Shown piece after piece: positions 16,517 through 25,945 of a stretch of DNA of 47,449 nt; position 1 is the stretch's first letter; each line of letters begins with the position of its first letter. This DNA comes from Sphingopyxis soli (GTDB lineage Bacteria > Pseudomonadota > Alphaproteobacteria > Sphingomonadales > Sphingomonadaceae), in contig NZ_JAFMTR010000089.1 of the NCBI RefSeq assembly GCF_018682675.1, forward strand, positions 1-47,449. Reading direction: 5' to 3'. The notes beneath the pieces were generated by a model, which was not told the origin of the DNA, made no database searches, and saw only the letters and a list, made by a program, of their open reading frames with translations. Made by a program: the position numbers and the translations under genes.

Positions 16517-18439
16517 ATGTTGAAGAGCCTTTCCATTTCCGTGCTTACCCTGGCGGCGACGCCTGCCCTTGCCGAAGCCGGCGACATCGCCGACCGGCCG
16601 GGCGAGGAAATCATCGTTTCAGCGTCGCGATCGGGCGAGGGGGTCGAAGCCGACAAGCTCGGCGCGTCGGTTACCGTCATCGCGCCCGATACGCTCGAGG
16701 CGCGCCAGACGCGCATCGTCTCCGACGTGCTGCGCGACGTCCCGGGTGTTGCCGTGAACCGCATCGGCGCGGTCGGGGGCCAGACGCAGATCCGCATCCG
16801 CGGCACCGAGGCCAATCACGTCCTCGTCCTCATCGACGGCATCGAGGCGGCCGATCCCTTTCAGGGCGAGTTTGATTTCGGTACGCTGATCGCCGACCCC
16901 GCGGCACGGATCGAGGTGCTGCGCGGCCAGCAATCGTCGCTTTACGGCTCCGACGCGATCGGCGGCGTGATCAACTATATCACCCTGTCGGGCCGCGAGG
17001 CGCCGGGCTATGCCGCGCGCATCGAGGGCGGCAGCTTCGGCACGATCAGCGGCGGCGCGCGCGCCGCGGGCGCATCGGGCGATTTCGACTATGCGCTGTC
17101 GGGCTCCTACTACGGCACCGACGGCTATGCGACCGCGCGCGGCGGCACCCGCGACGTCGGATCGGACAGCGTCGGCGCGACCGCGAAGCTGGGCTGGACT
17201 CCGGGCGAGGCCTTCAAGCTGACCGGCGTGCTCCGCTACAGCTATACCGATGCCGATACCAACAACAGCGAGTTCGATCCGACGAGCCCGTTCTTCGGCT
17301 ATACGGTCGACAGCCCCGGCGTGCATTACCGGAACGAGGCCTTCTACGGCCTGCTCTCTGCGCAGTTCAGCGCACTCGACGGCCGCTGGGTGAGCACGCT
17401 TTCGGGCCAGTTCGCCGACGCGACGCGCAAGAGCTATACCAGCTTCGGGCTCGATTATGGCAACAAGGGCCAGCGCTATAAAGGCAGCTTCACCTCCAGC
17501 CTGTCGCTCGGGACCGCCGCGCTGACCCACCGGCTGACCGCCGCGGTCGACGTGGAGCGGGAGAATTTCCGCAGCCTCAGCCCCTTCGCCTTTCAGGGCA
17601 AGCGCCACACCGACAATCTCGGCATCGTCGGCCAATATGAGCTGATCGGCGACGCCTTCTCGCTCGGCGCCTCGGTGCGCCACGACGACAATAACCGTTT
17701 TGCCAATGCGACCACCTGGCGCGTGCAGGGCAGCTATCGCCTGCCGACCGGCACCCGCGTCCGCGCCGCCTATGGCACCGGGATCAAGAACCCCGGCTAT
17801 TACGAACTCTACGGCTTCATCGACGGCATCTACATCGGCAACCCCGACCTCAAGCCCGAAAAGTCGAAGGGCTGGGAGGCCGGGATCGAACAGAGCTTCG
17901 GCGCCGACAATTGGGCGACGCTCGGCATCACCTGGTTCGATTCGAAGCTGACGGACGAGATCTTCACCGATTATCCGCCGCCGAATTTCGTCGCGACCCC
18001 CTCGAACCGCGCGACCGTCAGCAAGCAGCACGGCATCGAAGCCTTCGCGACGGCGCAGCCGATCCCCCAGCTCCGCTTCGATCTCGCCTATACATGGCTG
18101 AAATCGCGCGAGAATGGCGTCGCCGAAATCCGCCGCCCGAAGCATGTCGCGAGCTTCAACACCACCGTGACCAGCACCGACCGGCGCCTCGCCGGGACGC
18201 TGACGCTGCGCTACAACGGCCGCACCACCGACAGCGCCTATATCGACCCGAGCTATATTCCGGTCACCGTCGCGCTGAAGGAGTATGTCCTCGTCAACCT
18301 CGGCCTCGATTACAAGGTCAGCGGCGCGATCTCGATCTTCGGGCGCGTCGAGAATCTGCTGGGCGAGGATTATGAGGAGGTGTTCAGCTTCGTCGGCTCC
18401 GGACGCGCTGCCTATGGCGGCGTGCGGTTGAGCTTCTGA
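16517..18439 (+). CDS. btuB: BtuB-like TonB-dependent vitamin B12 receptor
   Basis: This 640-residue outer-membrane receptor imports cobalamin with TonB energy. It has a signal peptide (1-19, ending PALAEA), a TonB-box-like EEIIVSASRSG near residue 30, and a plug domain with QIRIRGTEANHVLVLIDGIEAADP and RIEVLRGQQSSLYGSDAIGGVINYIT. The barrel ends YGGVRLSF with terminal Phe. Length and motifs fit BtuB. The ATG at 16517 has a GGGGGA site. The upstream cobalamin riboswitch and the downstream btuF-btuC-btuD-like genes strongly support B12 as the substrate; other corrinoids remain possible. Confidence 0.94.
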   Translation: MLKSLSISVLTLAATPALAEAGDIADRPGEEIIVSASRSGEGVEADKLGASVTVIAPDTLEARQTRIVSDVLRDVPGVAVNRIGAVGGQTQIRIRGTEANHVLVLIDGIEAADPFQGEFDFGTLIADPAARIEVLRGQQSSLYGSDAIGGVINYITLSGREAPGYAARIEGGSFGTISGGARAAGASGDFDYALSGSYYGTDGYATARGGTRDVGSDSVGATAKLGWTPGEAFKLTGVLRYSYTDADTNNSEFDPTSPFFGYTVDSPGVHYRNEAFYGLLSAQFSALDGRWVSTLSGQFADATRKSYTSFGLDYGNKGQRYKGSFTSSLSLGTAALTHRLTAAVDVERENFRSLSPFAFQGKRHTDNLGIVGQYELIGDAFSLGASVRHDDNNRFANATTWRVQGSYRLPTGTRVRAAYGTGIKNPGYYELYGFIDGIYIGNPDLKPEKSKGWEAGIEQSFGADNWATLGITWFDSKLTDEIFTDYPPPNFVATPSNRATVSKQHGIEAFATAQPIPQLRFDLAYTWLKSRENGVAEIRRPKHVASFNTTVTSTDRRLAGTLTLRYNGRTTDSAYIDPSYIPVTVALKEYVLVNLGLDYKVSGAISIFGRVENLLGEDYEEVFSFVGSGRAAYGGVRLSF

Positions 18440-18557
18440 CGATGAAGCCGCAACGCCCCGCAGGCGTTGACCTCCGCCGCAGGCTCGTCCCCCAAGCGGC
18501 GCCGGCGAAGCGTCCGTTCCGCAAACCGACCGTTCGCACGCAAGCGGGGATCGAGGT

Positions 18558-19415
18558 TTGAGGCGTACCCGCCTCGCCCTCGGCGCGCTGTTGGCGGCGA
18601 CCGGCGCGGGCGCGCTCTGGGCGGCAGCGCCTGCGAGCGCGCCCGAGGCGCCGGCCGCACCCGACCGCATCGTCTCGATCAACCTCTGCACCGACCAGCT
18701 CGTCCTCGCGCTCGCCGACCGGCGCCAGATCGCGGGGTTGACGCGCAACGCGATCGATCCCGAAATGTCGGGTGCCGCCATCACGGCGCGCGGCCTGCCG
18801 CTGCTCGGCAATTCGGCCGAGCAGATCCTCGCGATCGATCCCGACCTTGTCGTCGGGATGCCCGCGAGCCGCAGCGCCGCGCTCGCCGCGCTCCCGCGCC
18901 GGACCTACCCTCTGCTCGATGTCGACAACGCGACCACGCTGGACCAGATCTACGCCTCGATCCGGCAGACCGCCAAGGCGGTCGGCCACGTCGGCCGCGG
19001 CGAAGCGCTCGTCGCGCGGATGCAGGCCGAGCTCGCGGACCTGCCGAAGCCCGGGCGCGGCCGCGTCGCGGCCTATTACCAGCGGCGCGGCTATATGACC
19101 GGGACGGGGACATTGGTCGACGAGCTGATAGGCCGCACCGGTCTCGTCAACCTCGCCCGAAAGCTCGGCAAGCCGCCGCTGTCGCAGCTCAGCCTCGAGG
19201 AGATGGTCGCCGCGCAGCCCGATTTCCTGATCGTCGAAAGCGCGACCGACACCGTCACCGACCAGGGCAGCGAAATGCTCCACCATCCCGCGCTGAAGCA
19301 CATTCCGCGCATCAGCATTCCGGAGGCTTGGACCGTGTGCGGCAGTCCCGGCTATGCGAGCGCCGCGCGCGCGATCGTCGCGCAGATCGCCGCGATCGAC
19401 CGGGGCGCCCGATGA
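18558..19415 (+). CDS. btuF: BtuF-like periplasmic cobalamin-binding protein
   Basis: This 285-residue protein is a class III (helical-backbone) periplasmic binding protein of the COG0614 group. It shows the start of the mature fold, DRIVSINLCTDQLVLALADRRQIAGLTRN, then GNSAEQILAIDPDLVVG and a C-terminal HHPALKHIPRISIPEAW. A hydrophobic N-terminus (to about residue 30) is an export signal without a lipobox. The start is TTG at 18558 with GGGGA seven bases upstream. It should hand cobalamin to the BtuC-like permease. It is 118 bases after btuB and its stop overlaps the btuC-like ATG (ATGA), so the three importer genes are coupled. Confidence 0.87.
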   Translation: MRRTRLALGALLAATGAGALWAAAPASAPEAPAAPDRIVSINLCTDQLVLALADRRQIAGLTRNAIDPEMSGAAITARGLPLLGNSAEQILAIDPDLVVGMPASRSAALAALPRRTYPLLDVDNATTLDQIYASIRQTAKAVGHVGRGEALVARMQAELADLPKPGRGRVAAYYQRRGYMTGTGTLVDELIGRTGLVNLARKLGKPPLSQLSLEEMVAAQPDFLIVESATDTVTDQGSEMLHHPALKHIPRISIPEAWTVCGSPGYASAARAIVAQIAAIDRGAR

Positions 19416-20398
19416 GCCGCTCGCTGCTCCTCGCGCTGCTCGCCGCGCTGACGCTCGCCGCCGCGATCGCCTCGCTGCTGTTCGGCCCCGTCGACCTGTC
19501 GGTCGGCCGGTTGCTTGCCGCCGCATCGGGCCATGGCGATCCGATCGCGACCACGATCCTCTTCGAGCTGCGCCTGCCGCGCACGGCGCTGGCCTTGGCC
19601 GTCGGCGCAATCCTCGGCCTCGCGGGCGCCGCGCTGCAGGGCTATCTGCGCAACCCGCTTGCCGAGCCCTCGGTGCTCGGCACCTCGAACGCCGCCGCGC
19701 TCGGCGGGGTCGCCGCGCTCTATTTCGGTTTCGCGCAAATCCACCCCGCCGTGCTGCCGCTGCTCGCGATCGGCGGTGCGCTGCTCTCGCTCGCCCTACT
19801 CTTCGCGCTCGCCGGACGTTCGGAAAGTCCATTGACGCTGATCCTCGCCGGGCTCGCGGTCGGCACGCTCGCCGTCGCCGGAACCAGCCTTGCGCTCAAC
19901 CTGTCGCCCAACCCCTTCGCGGCGATGGAGATCATGACCTGGCTGCTCGGCAGCCTCGAAAACCGGTCGTTCGAGCATGTCCGGATCGCGCTGCCGTGCG
20001 TCGCGATCGGCGCGGCGATGCTGCTCTGGAACAGCCGCGCGCTCGACGCGCTGACGCTGGGCGAGGATGCCGCGCAGGCGCTCGGCGTCGATATCCGCCG
20101 CCTTCGCCTCCGCCTGCTTGTCGGCACCGCGATCGGGGTCGGCGGCGCCGTCGCGGTGGCGGGCGCGATCGGCTTCGTCGGGCTGATCGTCCCGCACCTG
20201 ATCCGACCGCTCACCGACCGCAGCCCCTCGGCGACCCTGCTGCCCTCGGCAATCGGCGGCGCGGCGCTGCTGGTTCTCGCCGACATCGGGGTGCGGATCG
20301 TCCCGACGACGAACGAACTGAAACTCGGCGTCGTCACCGCCTTCCTCGGCGTCCCGATATTCCTTGTCCACCTGATGCGGGAGAAGCGGATATGGTGA
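19412..20398 (+). CDS. btuC: BtuC/FecCD-family ABC importer permease
   Basis: This 328-residue inner-membrane permease has about ten hydrophobic segments. It carries the family hallmarks LRLPRTALALAVGAILGLAGAALQGYLRNPLAEPSVLGTSNAAALG near residues 50-100 and GAIGFVGLIVPHLIRPLTDRSPSATLLPSAIGGAALLVLADI toward the C-terminus, the latter containing the ATPase-coupling loop. It moves cobalamin delivered by the BtuF-like protein into the cytoplasm. The ATG at 19412 overlaps the preceding stop by four bases, and its own stop lies seven bases inside the btuD-like gene. Confidence 0.92.
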   Translation: MSRSLLLALLAALTLAAAIASLLFGPVDLSVGRLLAAASGHGDPIATTILFELRLPRTALALAVGAILGLAGAALQGYLRNPLAEPSVLGTSNAAALGGVAALYFGFAQIHPAVLPLLAIGGALLSLALLFALAGRSESPLTLILAGLAVGTLAVAGTSLALNLSPNPFAAMEIMTWLLGSLENRSFEHVRIALPCVAIGAAMLLWNSRALDALTLGEDAAQALGVDIRRLRLRLLVGTAIGVGGAVAVAGAIGFVGLIVPHLIRPLTDRSPSATLLPSAIGGAALLVLADIGVRIVPTTNELKLGVVTAFLGVPIFLVHLMREKRIW

Positions 20399-21174
20399 CG
20401 CTCACCCTCGACCGGGTCGGCGTCGCGCTCGGCCGCCGCCGCGTCGTCCGCGACATCAGCGCCGCGTTCGCCGCGGGCACGCTGACCGGCGTCGTCGGCC
20501 CCAATGGCGCGGGCAAGTCGACGCTGGCGCGCGCGATGCTCGCGCTTGTCCCCGCGACTGGCGCCGTGCGGATCGACGGCGACGATGTGGCGGCGCTGCC
20601 GCGCGCCGGGCTCGCGCGCCGCATCGCCTATCTGCCGCAGGGCCAGACCCTGCACTGGCCGCTCACCGTCGAGCGGCTCGTCGGCCTCGGCCGCCTGCCG
20701 CACCTCGCGCCGATGTCGCGGATCGCCGATGGCGACGCCGCCGCGATCGAACGCGCGATGGCGCGCGCCGATGTGCTCGATCTCAGGGACCGTATCGCAA
20801 CCGAGCTTTCGGGTGGCGAGCGCGCGCGGACACTGTTCGCGCGCGCGCTCGCGGTCGAGGCGCCCGCGCTGATCGCCGACGAGCCGCTCGCCAGCCTCGA
20901 CCCCGGCCACCAGATCGATGTGATGGAATTGCTCCGCGCCGAGGCCGACACGGGCAAGCTGGTGATCGCAGTGCTCCACGATCTCACCATGGCGGCGCGC
21001 TACTGCGACCGGCTGCTTGTCATCGACCGGGGCACGATCGTGGCCGACGGCACGCCACGCGACGTGCTGACGCCCGACCTGCTGCGCGCGGTCTATGGCA
21101 TCGACGCACGGATCGAGACCGGCGGCGACTGGCCGACCGTCACCACCTTCGGCCGCGCGCAACCACCCGATTAA
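20392..21174 (+). CDS. btuD: BtuD-like ABC importer ATPase
   Basis: This 260-residue cytoplasmic ATPase powers the importer. Walker A is GPNGAGKS (36-43), the Q-loop region reads AYLPQGQTLHWPLTV, the signature is LSGGERARTLFARAL, Walker B is ALIADEPLASLDPG, and the switch His is in VLHDLTMAARY. It overlaps the permease gene by seven bases and ends the operon, 36 bases from the convergent P450 gene. Family members also serve iron-siderophore uptake; the riboswitch and btuB context favour B12. Confidence 0.92.
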   Translation: MVTLTLDRVGVALGRRRVVRDISAAFAAGTLTGVVGPNGAGKSTLARAMLALVPATGAVRIDGDDVAALPRAGLARRIAYLPQGQTLHWPLTVERLVGLGRLPHLAPMSRIADGDAAAIERAMARADVLDLRDRIATELSGGERARTLFARALAVEAPALIADEPLASLDPGHQIDVMELLRAEADTGKLVIAVLHDLTMAARYCDRLLVIDRGTIVADGTPRDVLTPDLLRAVYGIDARIETGGDWPTVTTFGRAQPPD

Positions 21175-21210
21175 CCGCCAACCGCGCTGAACTACCCGCC
21201 GACGCTCTGT

Positions 21211-22497
21211 CTACGCCGCCTCGAACCGGATCGGCAGCCGCTTCAGCCCGCCGACGAACACCGATTCGACCCGCGCCGGCTCGCCCGCCAGTTCCAGCCT
21301 TTTCAGCCGCGGCAACAGCTCTTCCATCATGATCCGCATTTCCATCCGCGCGAGATGCTGGCCCAGACACACATGCGCGCCGAAGCCGAAGGCGATCTGC
21401 TGGTTCTTGTCGCGATCGGGGTCGAAGGCGAAGGGATCGGCGAAAACCGCCTCGTCGCGATTGCCCGAGACATAGTTCAGCATCAGCCAGTCGCCTTCGC
21501 GGATCGTCTGCCCGCCGATCTCGACGTCCTCGCGCGCGCTGCGCATGAAATGCTGCACCGGGGTCGTCCAGCGGATCGCCTCCTCGATCAGCCCCGCCTT
21601 GTCGGTCCCGGCATCGCGAAAGCGCTCGAACAGCGCCGGGTTTTTCGCCAGCTCCATGATCGCCCCCGCGGTCGAGGCGCTGGTCGTGTCGTGCCCGGCG
21701 GTCGCGATGATCATATAATAGCCCGCAAGCTCGCGGTCGGGGATCTGCTCGCCGCCGACCATCGCGTTGGCGATCACCGTCGCGATATCCTCGCGCGGAT
21801 TCGTCCGGCGGTCGGCGGTGAGTTCGCGGAAATAGGTCTCGAAGTCGGCGATGACATAGTGGAGCATCGCGATCGCCTGCTCGGCGCTGGTGATCTCGAC
21901 CTTGTTGCGGTTGAGTTCCGGATCGGTCGAGCCGAACAATTGCTGCGTCAGCATCAGCATCCGCGGCTCGTCCTCGGGCGGAACGCCGAGGATGTCCATG
22001 ATGACGCGCAGCGGATAATGCGCCGCGACGTCGCGCGCGAAATCGGTCTCGCCGCCCGCCTCCAGCATCCGGTCGACCGTCTCGCGCGCGATGAGGCGGA
22101 TGCGATCTTCGACGATCTTCAGATTCTTCGGCATGAACCAGCTCTGCGTCAGCAGACGGTATTTCATATGGTCGGGCGCGTCCATCTGCACCAGCGAGCG
22201 AATGAGGTGGCCGTCATTGTTCGGCGTCGCGGCGCGCGCCAGGGCTTCGCCGTCGCGGTTGGTGAGCACGGTCGGGCGGATGCCGTTCGCAAAGCGCTGC
22301 GGATCGCGGCTGATCGCCATGATGTCGGCGTGCCGCGTGACCAGCCAGAAGGGATCGTGATCGGGGTTTTCGGCCACCGCGAGCGGCGCGTTGGCGCGCG
22401 CCCAGGCGAGCTGCTCGTGAAGCGGTTCCCAATCGCCATAGGCAACGGGGTTGACGACCGCGGCGGATACCTCTCCAGGCAATATAGGTTTTGTCAT
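21211..22497 (-). CDS. Cytochrome P450
   Basis: This 428-residue soluble bacterial P450 should bind heme and insert oxygen into a hydrophobic substrate. Visible are the I-helix motif AGHDTTS, the K-helix EEAIRW (ExxR type), and the heme loop FGFGAHVCLGQHLAR with Cys377 as the iron ligand. No ferredoxin or ferredoxin reductase gene is nearby, so its electron partners must be encoded elsewhere. The ATG at 22497 (MTKPILPGEVSAAVV) fits related proteins, but no close ribosome binding site is visible. The pattern resembles terpenoid, steroid or limonene-type P450s of soil bacteria; I cannot name the family or substrate. Confidence 0.93.
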   Translation of the reverse strand: MTKPILPGEVSAAVVNPVAYGDWEPLHEQLAWARANAPLAVAENPDHDPFWLVTRHADIMAISRDPQRFANGIRPTVLTNRDGEALARAATPNNDGHLIRSLVQMDAPDHMKYRLLTQSWFMPKNLKIVEDRIRLIARETVDRMLEAGGETDFARDVAAHYPLRVIMDILGVPPEDEPRMLMLTQQLFGSTDPELNRNKVEITSAEQAIAMLHYVIADFETYFRELTADRRTNPREDIATVIANAMVGGEQIPDRELAGYYMIIATAGHDTTSASTAGAIMELAKNPALFERFRDAGTDKAGLIEEAIRWTTPVQHFMRSAREDVEIGGQTIREGDWLMLNYVSGNRDEAVFADPFAFDPDRDKNQQIAFGFGAHVCLGQHLARMEMRIMMEELLPRLKRLELAGEPARVESVFVGGLKRLPIRFEAA

Positions 22498-22619
22498 GCA
22501 ACCGAAGCTGCCCCAACTCCTGTCGTCTGTCGAGCCTTGTCGCGAATCCGCCGAAACTTGTCTTTGCGCAAATCGGGGCGTGGGCTTAGGCGCGCCCAAA
22601 CCATATCGGGGATCGCATC

Positions 22620-25322
22620 ATGAAAAAATATCCGACTCGCCATCTTCTCGTCGCCGCCGCCTCGTCGCTCAGCCTTGCCGCCTGCGCCGCGCAGCCGGGG
22701 ATCGCCCCCGCCGCGCCGGTCGCCGCCGCGCCCGCCTTCACCGGCGCCCCGCTCGACGCCGGCGTCCCCAGCCAGCTGCCCCGAATCGCGCGCCCGCTGC
22801 ACTATGCGATCAGCGTGACCCCCGATGCGCAGGCGCTGACCTTCGCCGGCGAGGCCGCGATCGACATCGAGCTCTATGAAGCGTCGGCGACGCTGACGCT
22901 CAACGCGCTCGACCTCAAATTCGCCGGCGCGACGCTCACCGGCGCCGACGGCAAGGCGGTTCCGCTGACCGTCGCGACCGATGCCGCGGCGCAGACCGCG
23001 ACCTTCACCGCCCCCGCGCCGCTCGCGCCCGGCCGCTATCGCCTGACCACCGCCTATACCGGCGTCATCAACACGCAGGCAAACGGGCTCTTCGCGCTCG
23101 ACTATCCCGACAAGACGACGGGCAAGGAGGTGCGCGGGCTCTTCACCCAGTTCGAGGCGCCGGACGCGCGCCGCTTCGTCCCCAGTTTCGACGAGCCGAG
23201 CTACAAGGCGACCTTCGACCTCGCGGTGACCGTGCCCGAGGGCGACCTCGCGGTCAGCAACATGCCGGTGGCGAGCGAAACCCCGGCCCAGGGCGGGCGG
23301 AAAAAGGTCGTGTTCCGGACCTCGCCCAAAATGTCGTCCTACCTGCTCTTTTTCGCAACGGGCCAGTTCGAACGGCTCGCGGCGAAGAGCGAAAGCGGCG
23401 CCGAGGTCGGCATCGTCTCGCCAAAGGGATCGGGGGAGCAGGCGCGCTTCGCGCTCGACAGCCTCGGCCCGCTGCTCACTTACTACAGCGACTATTTCGG
23501 CCAACCCTATCCGCTGCCCAAGCTCGACAATGTCGCGGGGCCCGGCCAGTCGCAATTCTTCGGCGCGATGGAAAATTGGGGCGCGATCTTCACCTTCGAA
23601 CGCATCCTGCTCGACGATCCGAAGATCACCAGCGACGCGACGCGGCAGGAAATCTACACCACGCAATCGCACGAGGTCGCGCACCAATGGTTCGGCGACC
23701 TCGTGACGATGGCGTGGTGGGACGACCTCTGGCTCAACGAGGGCTTCGCGAGCTGGATGGAAACCAAGTCGACCGATCATTTCCATCCCGACTGGCAGCC
23801 GCTGCTCGACCGTGTCGGCGGCCGCGAGCGCGCGATGGGGCTCGACGCCTTCGCGACCACGCACCCGATCGTCCAGACGATCCGCACCGTCGAGGATACC
23901 AACCAGGCTTTCGACGCGATCACCTATCAAAAGGGCGAAGCCGTCATCACGATGCTCGAATCCTATGCGGGCGAGGACGTCTGGCGCGATGGCCTCCGCG
24001 CCTACATGGCGAAACATAAATATGCGAACACGCGCACCGACGACCTGTGGAACGCGGTCGAAGCCGCAGGCGCGAAGGGTCTGACGGCGATCGCGCACGA
24101 CTTCACCGGCCAGCCGGGCATCCCGCTGCTCCGCGTCGGCGCGGTAAGCTGCGCGGGCGGCAACACCACCGTCGCGCTGACGCAGGGCGAATTTTCGCGC
24201 GACCGCAAGGACAGTATCGAGGCGCAGGGCCGCCGCTGGCAGGTGCCCGTGCTCGCGCAGGCGGGCGAGGGCGCGATCGCGCGGCAGGTGGTGTCGGGCG
24301 GCGCCGGCACGCTGACCCTTCCCGGCTGCGGTCCGGTGCTGATCAACGCCGGGCAGGCGGGCTATTATCGCACCCTTTATTCGCCCGCCGCGCTCGCCGC
24401 CTTGCGCGGCCGGTTCGCATCGCTCGCCCCGATCGACCAGCTCGGGCTGCTCGGCGACAATTTCGCGCTCGCCAATGCCGGTTATCAGCCGATGGGCGCC
24501 GCGCTCGGCCTGCTCGCGGCGACGCCGAAGGACGCCAACCAGAAGGTGCTCGGCGAAGCCGCCGGCCGCTACGAAATCCTCTACGACTATTTCGACGACC
24601 AGCCCGCGCTGCGGGGACAGATCGCCGCGCGCGCCAGCGCCGCGCTGTCGCCCGCGATGGCGCGCCTCGGCTTCGACCCGCGTCCCGGCGAGCCCGCGCT
24701 CGACGCGATCCTGCGCTCCGACCTGCTCGATTCGCTCGGCGCGATGGGCGACCCGGCGGTGCTGGCGGAGGCGCGGCGCCGCTTCGCATGGCTCGACCGC
24801 GATCCCGCCGCGCTCGACGGGCCGCTGAAGTCGCGCTGGATCGGCATCGTCGCCGCCAACGCCAGCGCGACCGAATGGGACAAGCTGCGCGCGATGGCAA
24901 AGGCGTCGAAATCGGCGGTCGAACGCAGCGCCTTCTACACCAGGCTCGGCAGCGCCAAGGATCCGGCGCTCGCGAAGCGCGCGCTGGCGCTCGCGCTCAC
25001 CGACGAGCCGGGCAAGACGGTCAGCGCCGCAATCATCAGCACGGTCGCGCGCACCCACCCCGAGCTGGCGGTCGATTTCGCGCAGGCGAACCGCACCGCG
25101 GTCGACGGGCTGATCGACGCGGCGTCGCGCGCGCGCTTCGTCGCCGGGCTGGCCGCCTGGTCGAACGACCCGACGATGATCGCGAAGCTCGAAGCGATTG
25201 CGGCGCCGCTACCCGCCGACGCCCGCAAACCCTATGACAAGACGATCGCCAGCCTCAAGGAACGCAGCGCCAGCCGCCCGCGCATCAAGGGCGAAATCGC
25301 CGCCTGGCTGAAGTCGAAGTAG
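22620..25322 (+). CDS. M1-family zinc aminopeptidase, lipoprotein
   Basis: This 900-residue metallopeptidase removes N-terminal residues from peptides, probably in the periplasm. It has a lipobox (LAAC, Cys22). The exopeptidase motif GAMEN is at 315-319 and the zinc site HEVAH is at 351-355 with Glu374 in WLNEGF, as in PepN-like enzymes. Length and domain order fit the family: N-terminal beta domain to about 230, catalytic domain to about 470, and a C-terminal helical ERAP1-like domain (GYYRTLY, LLGDNFALANAG). It is divergent from the P450 across 122 bases; I see no functional link. Confidence 0.93.
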   Translation: MKKYPTRHLLVAAASSLSLAACAAQPGIAPAAPVAAAPAFTGAPLDAGVPSQLPRIARPLHYAISVTPDAQALTFAGEAAIDIELYEASATLTLNALDLKFAGATLTGADGKAVPLTVATDAAAQTATFTAPAPLAPGRYRLTTAYTGVINTQANGLFALDYPDKTTGKEVRGLFTQFEAPDARRFVPSFDEPSYKATFDLAVTVPEGDLAVSNMPVASETPAQGGRKKVVFRTSPKMSSYLLFFATGQFERLAAKSESGAEVGIVSPKGSGEQARFALDSLGPLLTYYSDYFGQPYPLPKLDNVAGPGQSQFFGAMENWGAIFTFERILLDDPKITSDATRQEIYTTQSHEVAHQWFGDLVTMAWWDDLWLNEGFASWMETKSTDHFHPDWQPLLDRVGGRERAMGLDAFATTHPIVQTIRTVEDTNQAFDAITYQKGEAVITMLESYAGEDVWRDGLRAYMAKHKYANTRTDDLWNAVEAAGAKGLTAIAHDFTGQPGIPLLRVGAVSCAGGNTTVALTQGEFSRDRKDSIEAQGRRWQVPVLAQAGEGAIARQVVSGGAGTLTLPGCGPVLINAGQAGYYRTLYSPAALAALRGRFASLAPIDQLGLLGDNFALANAGYQPMGAALGLLAATPKDANQKVLGEAAGRYEILYDYFDDQPALRGQIAARASAALSPAMARLGFDPRPGEPALDAILRSDLLDSLGAMGDPAVLAEARRRFAWLDRDPAALDGPLKSRWIGIVAANASATEWDKLRAMAKASKSAVERSAFYTRLGSAKDPALAKRALALALTDEPGKTVSAAIISTVARTHPELAVDFAQANRTAVDGLIDAASRARFVAGLAAWSNDPTMIAKLEAIAAPLPADARKPYDKTIASLKERSASRPRIKGEIAAWLKSK

Positions 25323-25344
25323 CCAGCCATCTATGCTCGTCCTT

Positions 25345-25478
25345 CCCGCGCAGGCAGAAAACCCGCTATTTCCCTCTTCGTGCCTTTGCGCCTTTGCGTG
25401 AGACTATTCAGGACTCGCGCAAAGGCGCGAAGAGAAGGCAAGAAGACGATAGGAAAGCGGGGTCACCGCCTGCGCGGG
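25345..25478. repeat. Nested inverted-repeat element
   Basis: The outer arms CCCGCGCAGGC (25345-25355) and GCCTGCGCGGG (25468-25478) are perfect complements. The inner arms at 25374-25391 and 25417-25434 pair at 17 of 18 positions (CTCTTCGTGCCTTTGCGC type). The direct repeat CCTTTGCG-CCTTTGCG sits in the left inner arm. The element fills the gap between the convergent peptidase and globin-like genes, where I see nothing else. Confidence 0.65.
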
Positions 25479-25491
25479 GATGACAAGGATG

Positions 25492-25938
25492 TCATTCGGC
25501 GAGCTGCGGCGCTCCGGCGGGCATCGCGCTCTTCCACTCCTTGCGCGCCTTGCGGATCATCGCTTTAAGCGCATCGGCGTGGCGCTGCCATGCCGACTTG
25601 GCCTCAACCGTCCATTCCGTGCCGGCGGCCTTGCCCAGTTCATCGACCGTCATATCGATGAAGGCGTCATATTCGGCGATCGGCAACGCGCCATAGCTGC
25701 GGTGGGTGAACACCAGTTCGGTCACCAGCGGCCAGACCCAGCCCTCGCCCTTCGCAAGGCCCAGCATCATGTCGAGCGTCTCGTCGGTCATTCGCCGCGA
25801 CGCGGCATCGACCGAGATGAAGCTCGCCCGCCGTTCGGGAAAGGCCGCGAAGAAGCGCTCGAACAGCGGCAGGCGGATATCCGCGCCAGCGGCGGCGATC
25901 AGGCTCGCCTCCATCGCCGCCGCGTCCGCCGGTATCAT
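25492..25938 (-). CDS. Globin-like protein
   Basis: The 148-residue product aligns by eye with single-domain globins and the globin part of flavohemoglobins. LPLFERFFAAFPERRASF matches the B/C region, and ELVFTHRSYGALPIAEYDAFI matches the F helix with proximal His79. The later EWTVEAKSAWQRHADALKAMI fits the H helix. The distal residue is not obvious. Heme binding and a role in O2, NO or redox sensing are inferred. Its ATG is seven bases after the HerA-like stop, so the genes are probably co-transcribed. No reductase domain is attached. Confidence 0.7.
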   Translation of the reverse strand: MIPADAAAMEASLIAAAGADIRLPLFERFFAAFPERRASFISVDAASRRMTDETLDMMLGLAKGEGWVWPLVTELVFTHRSYGALPIAEYDAFIDMTVDELGKAAGTEWTVEAKSAWQRHADALKAMIRKARKEWKSAMPAGAPQLAE

Positions 25939-25945
25939 CGGTGGC

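Noticed and set aside
18451..18469. CAACGCC-CCGCA-GGCGTTG hairpin after btuB as a terminator
   Set aside because: There is a good stem but no T-run, and the btuF-like gene follows on the same strand.
16619..18811. Long minus-strand frame opposite btuB
   Set aside because: It is a shadow of btuB and crosses into the btuF gene without a sensible start.
22494..25058. Long minus-strand frame opposite the M1 peptidase
   Set aside because: The plus-strand frame has catalytic motifs; this one has only biased composition.
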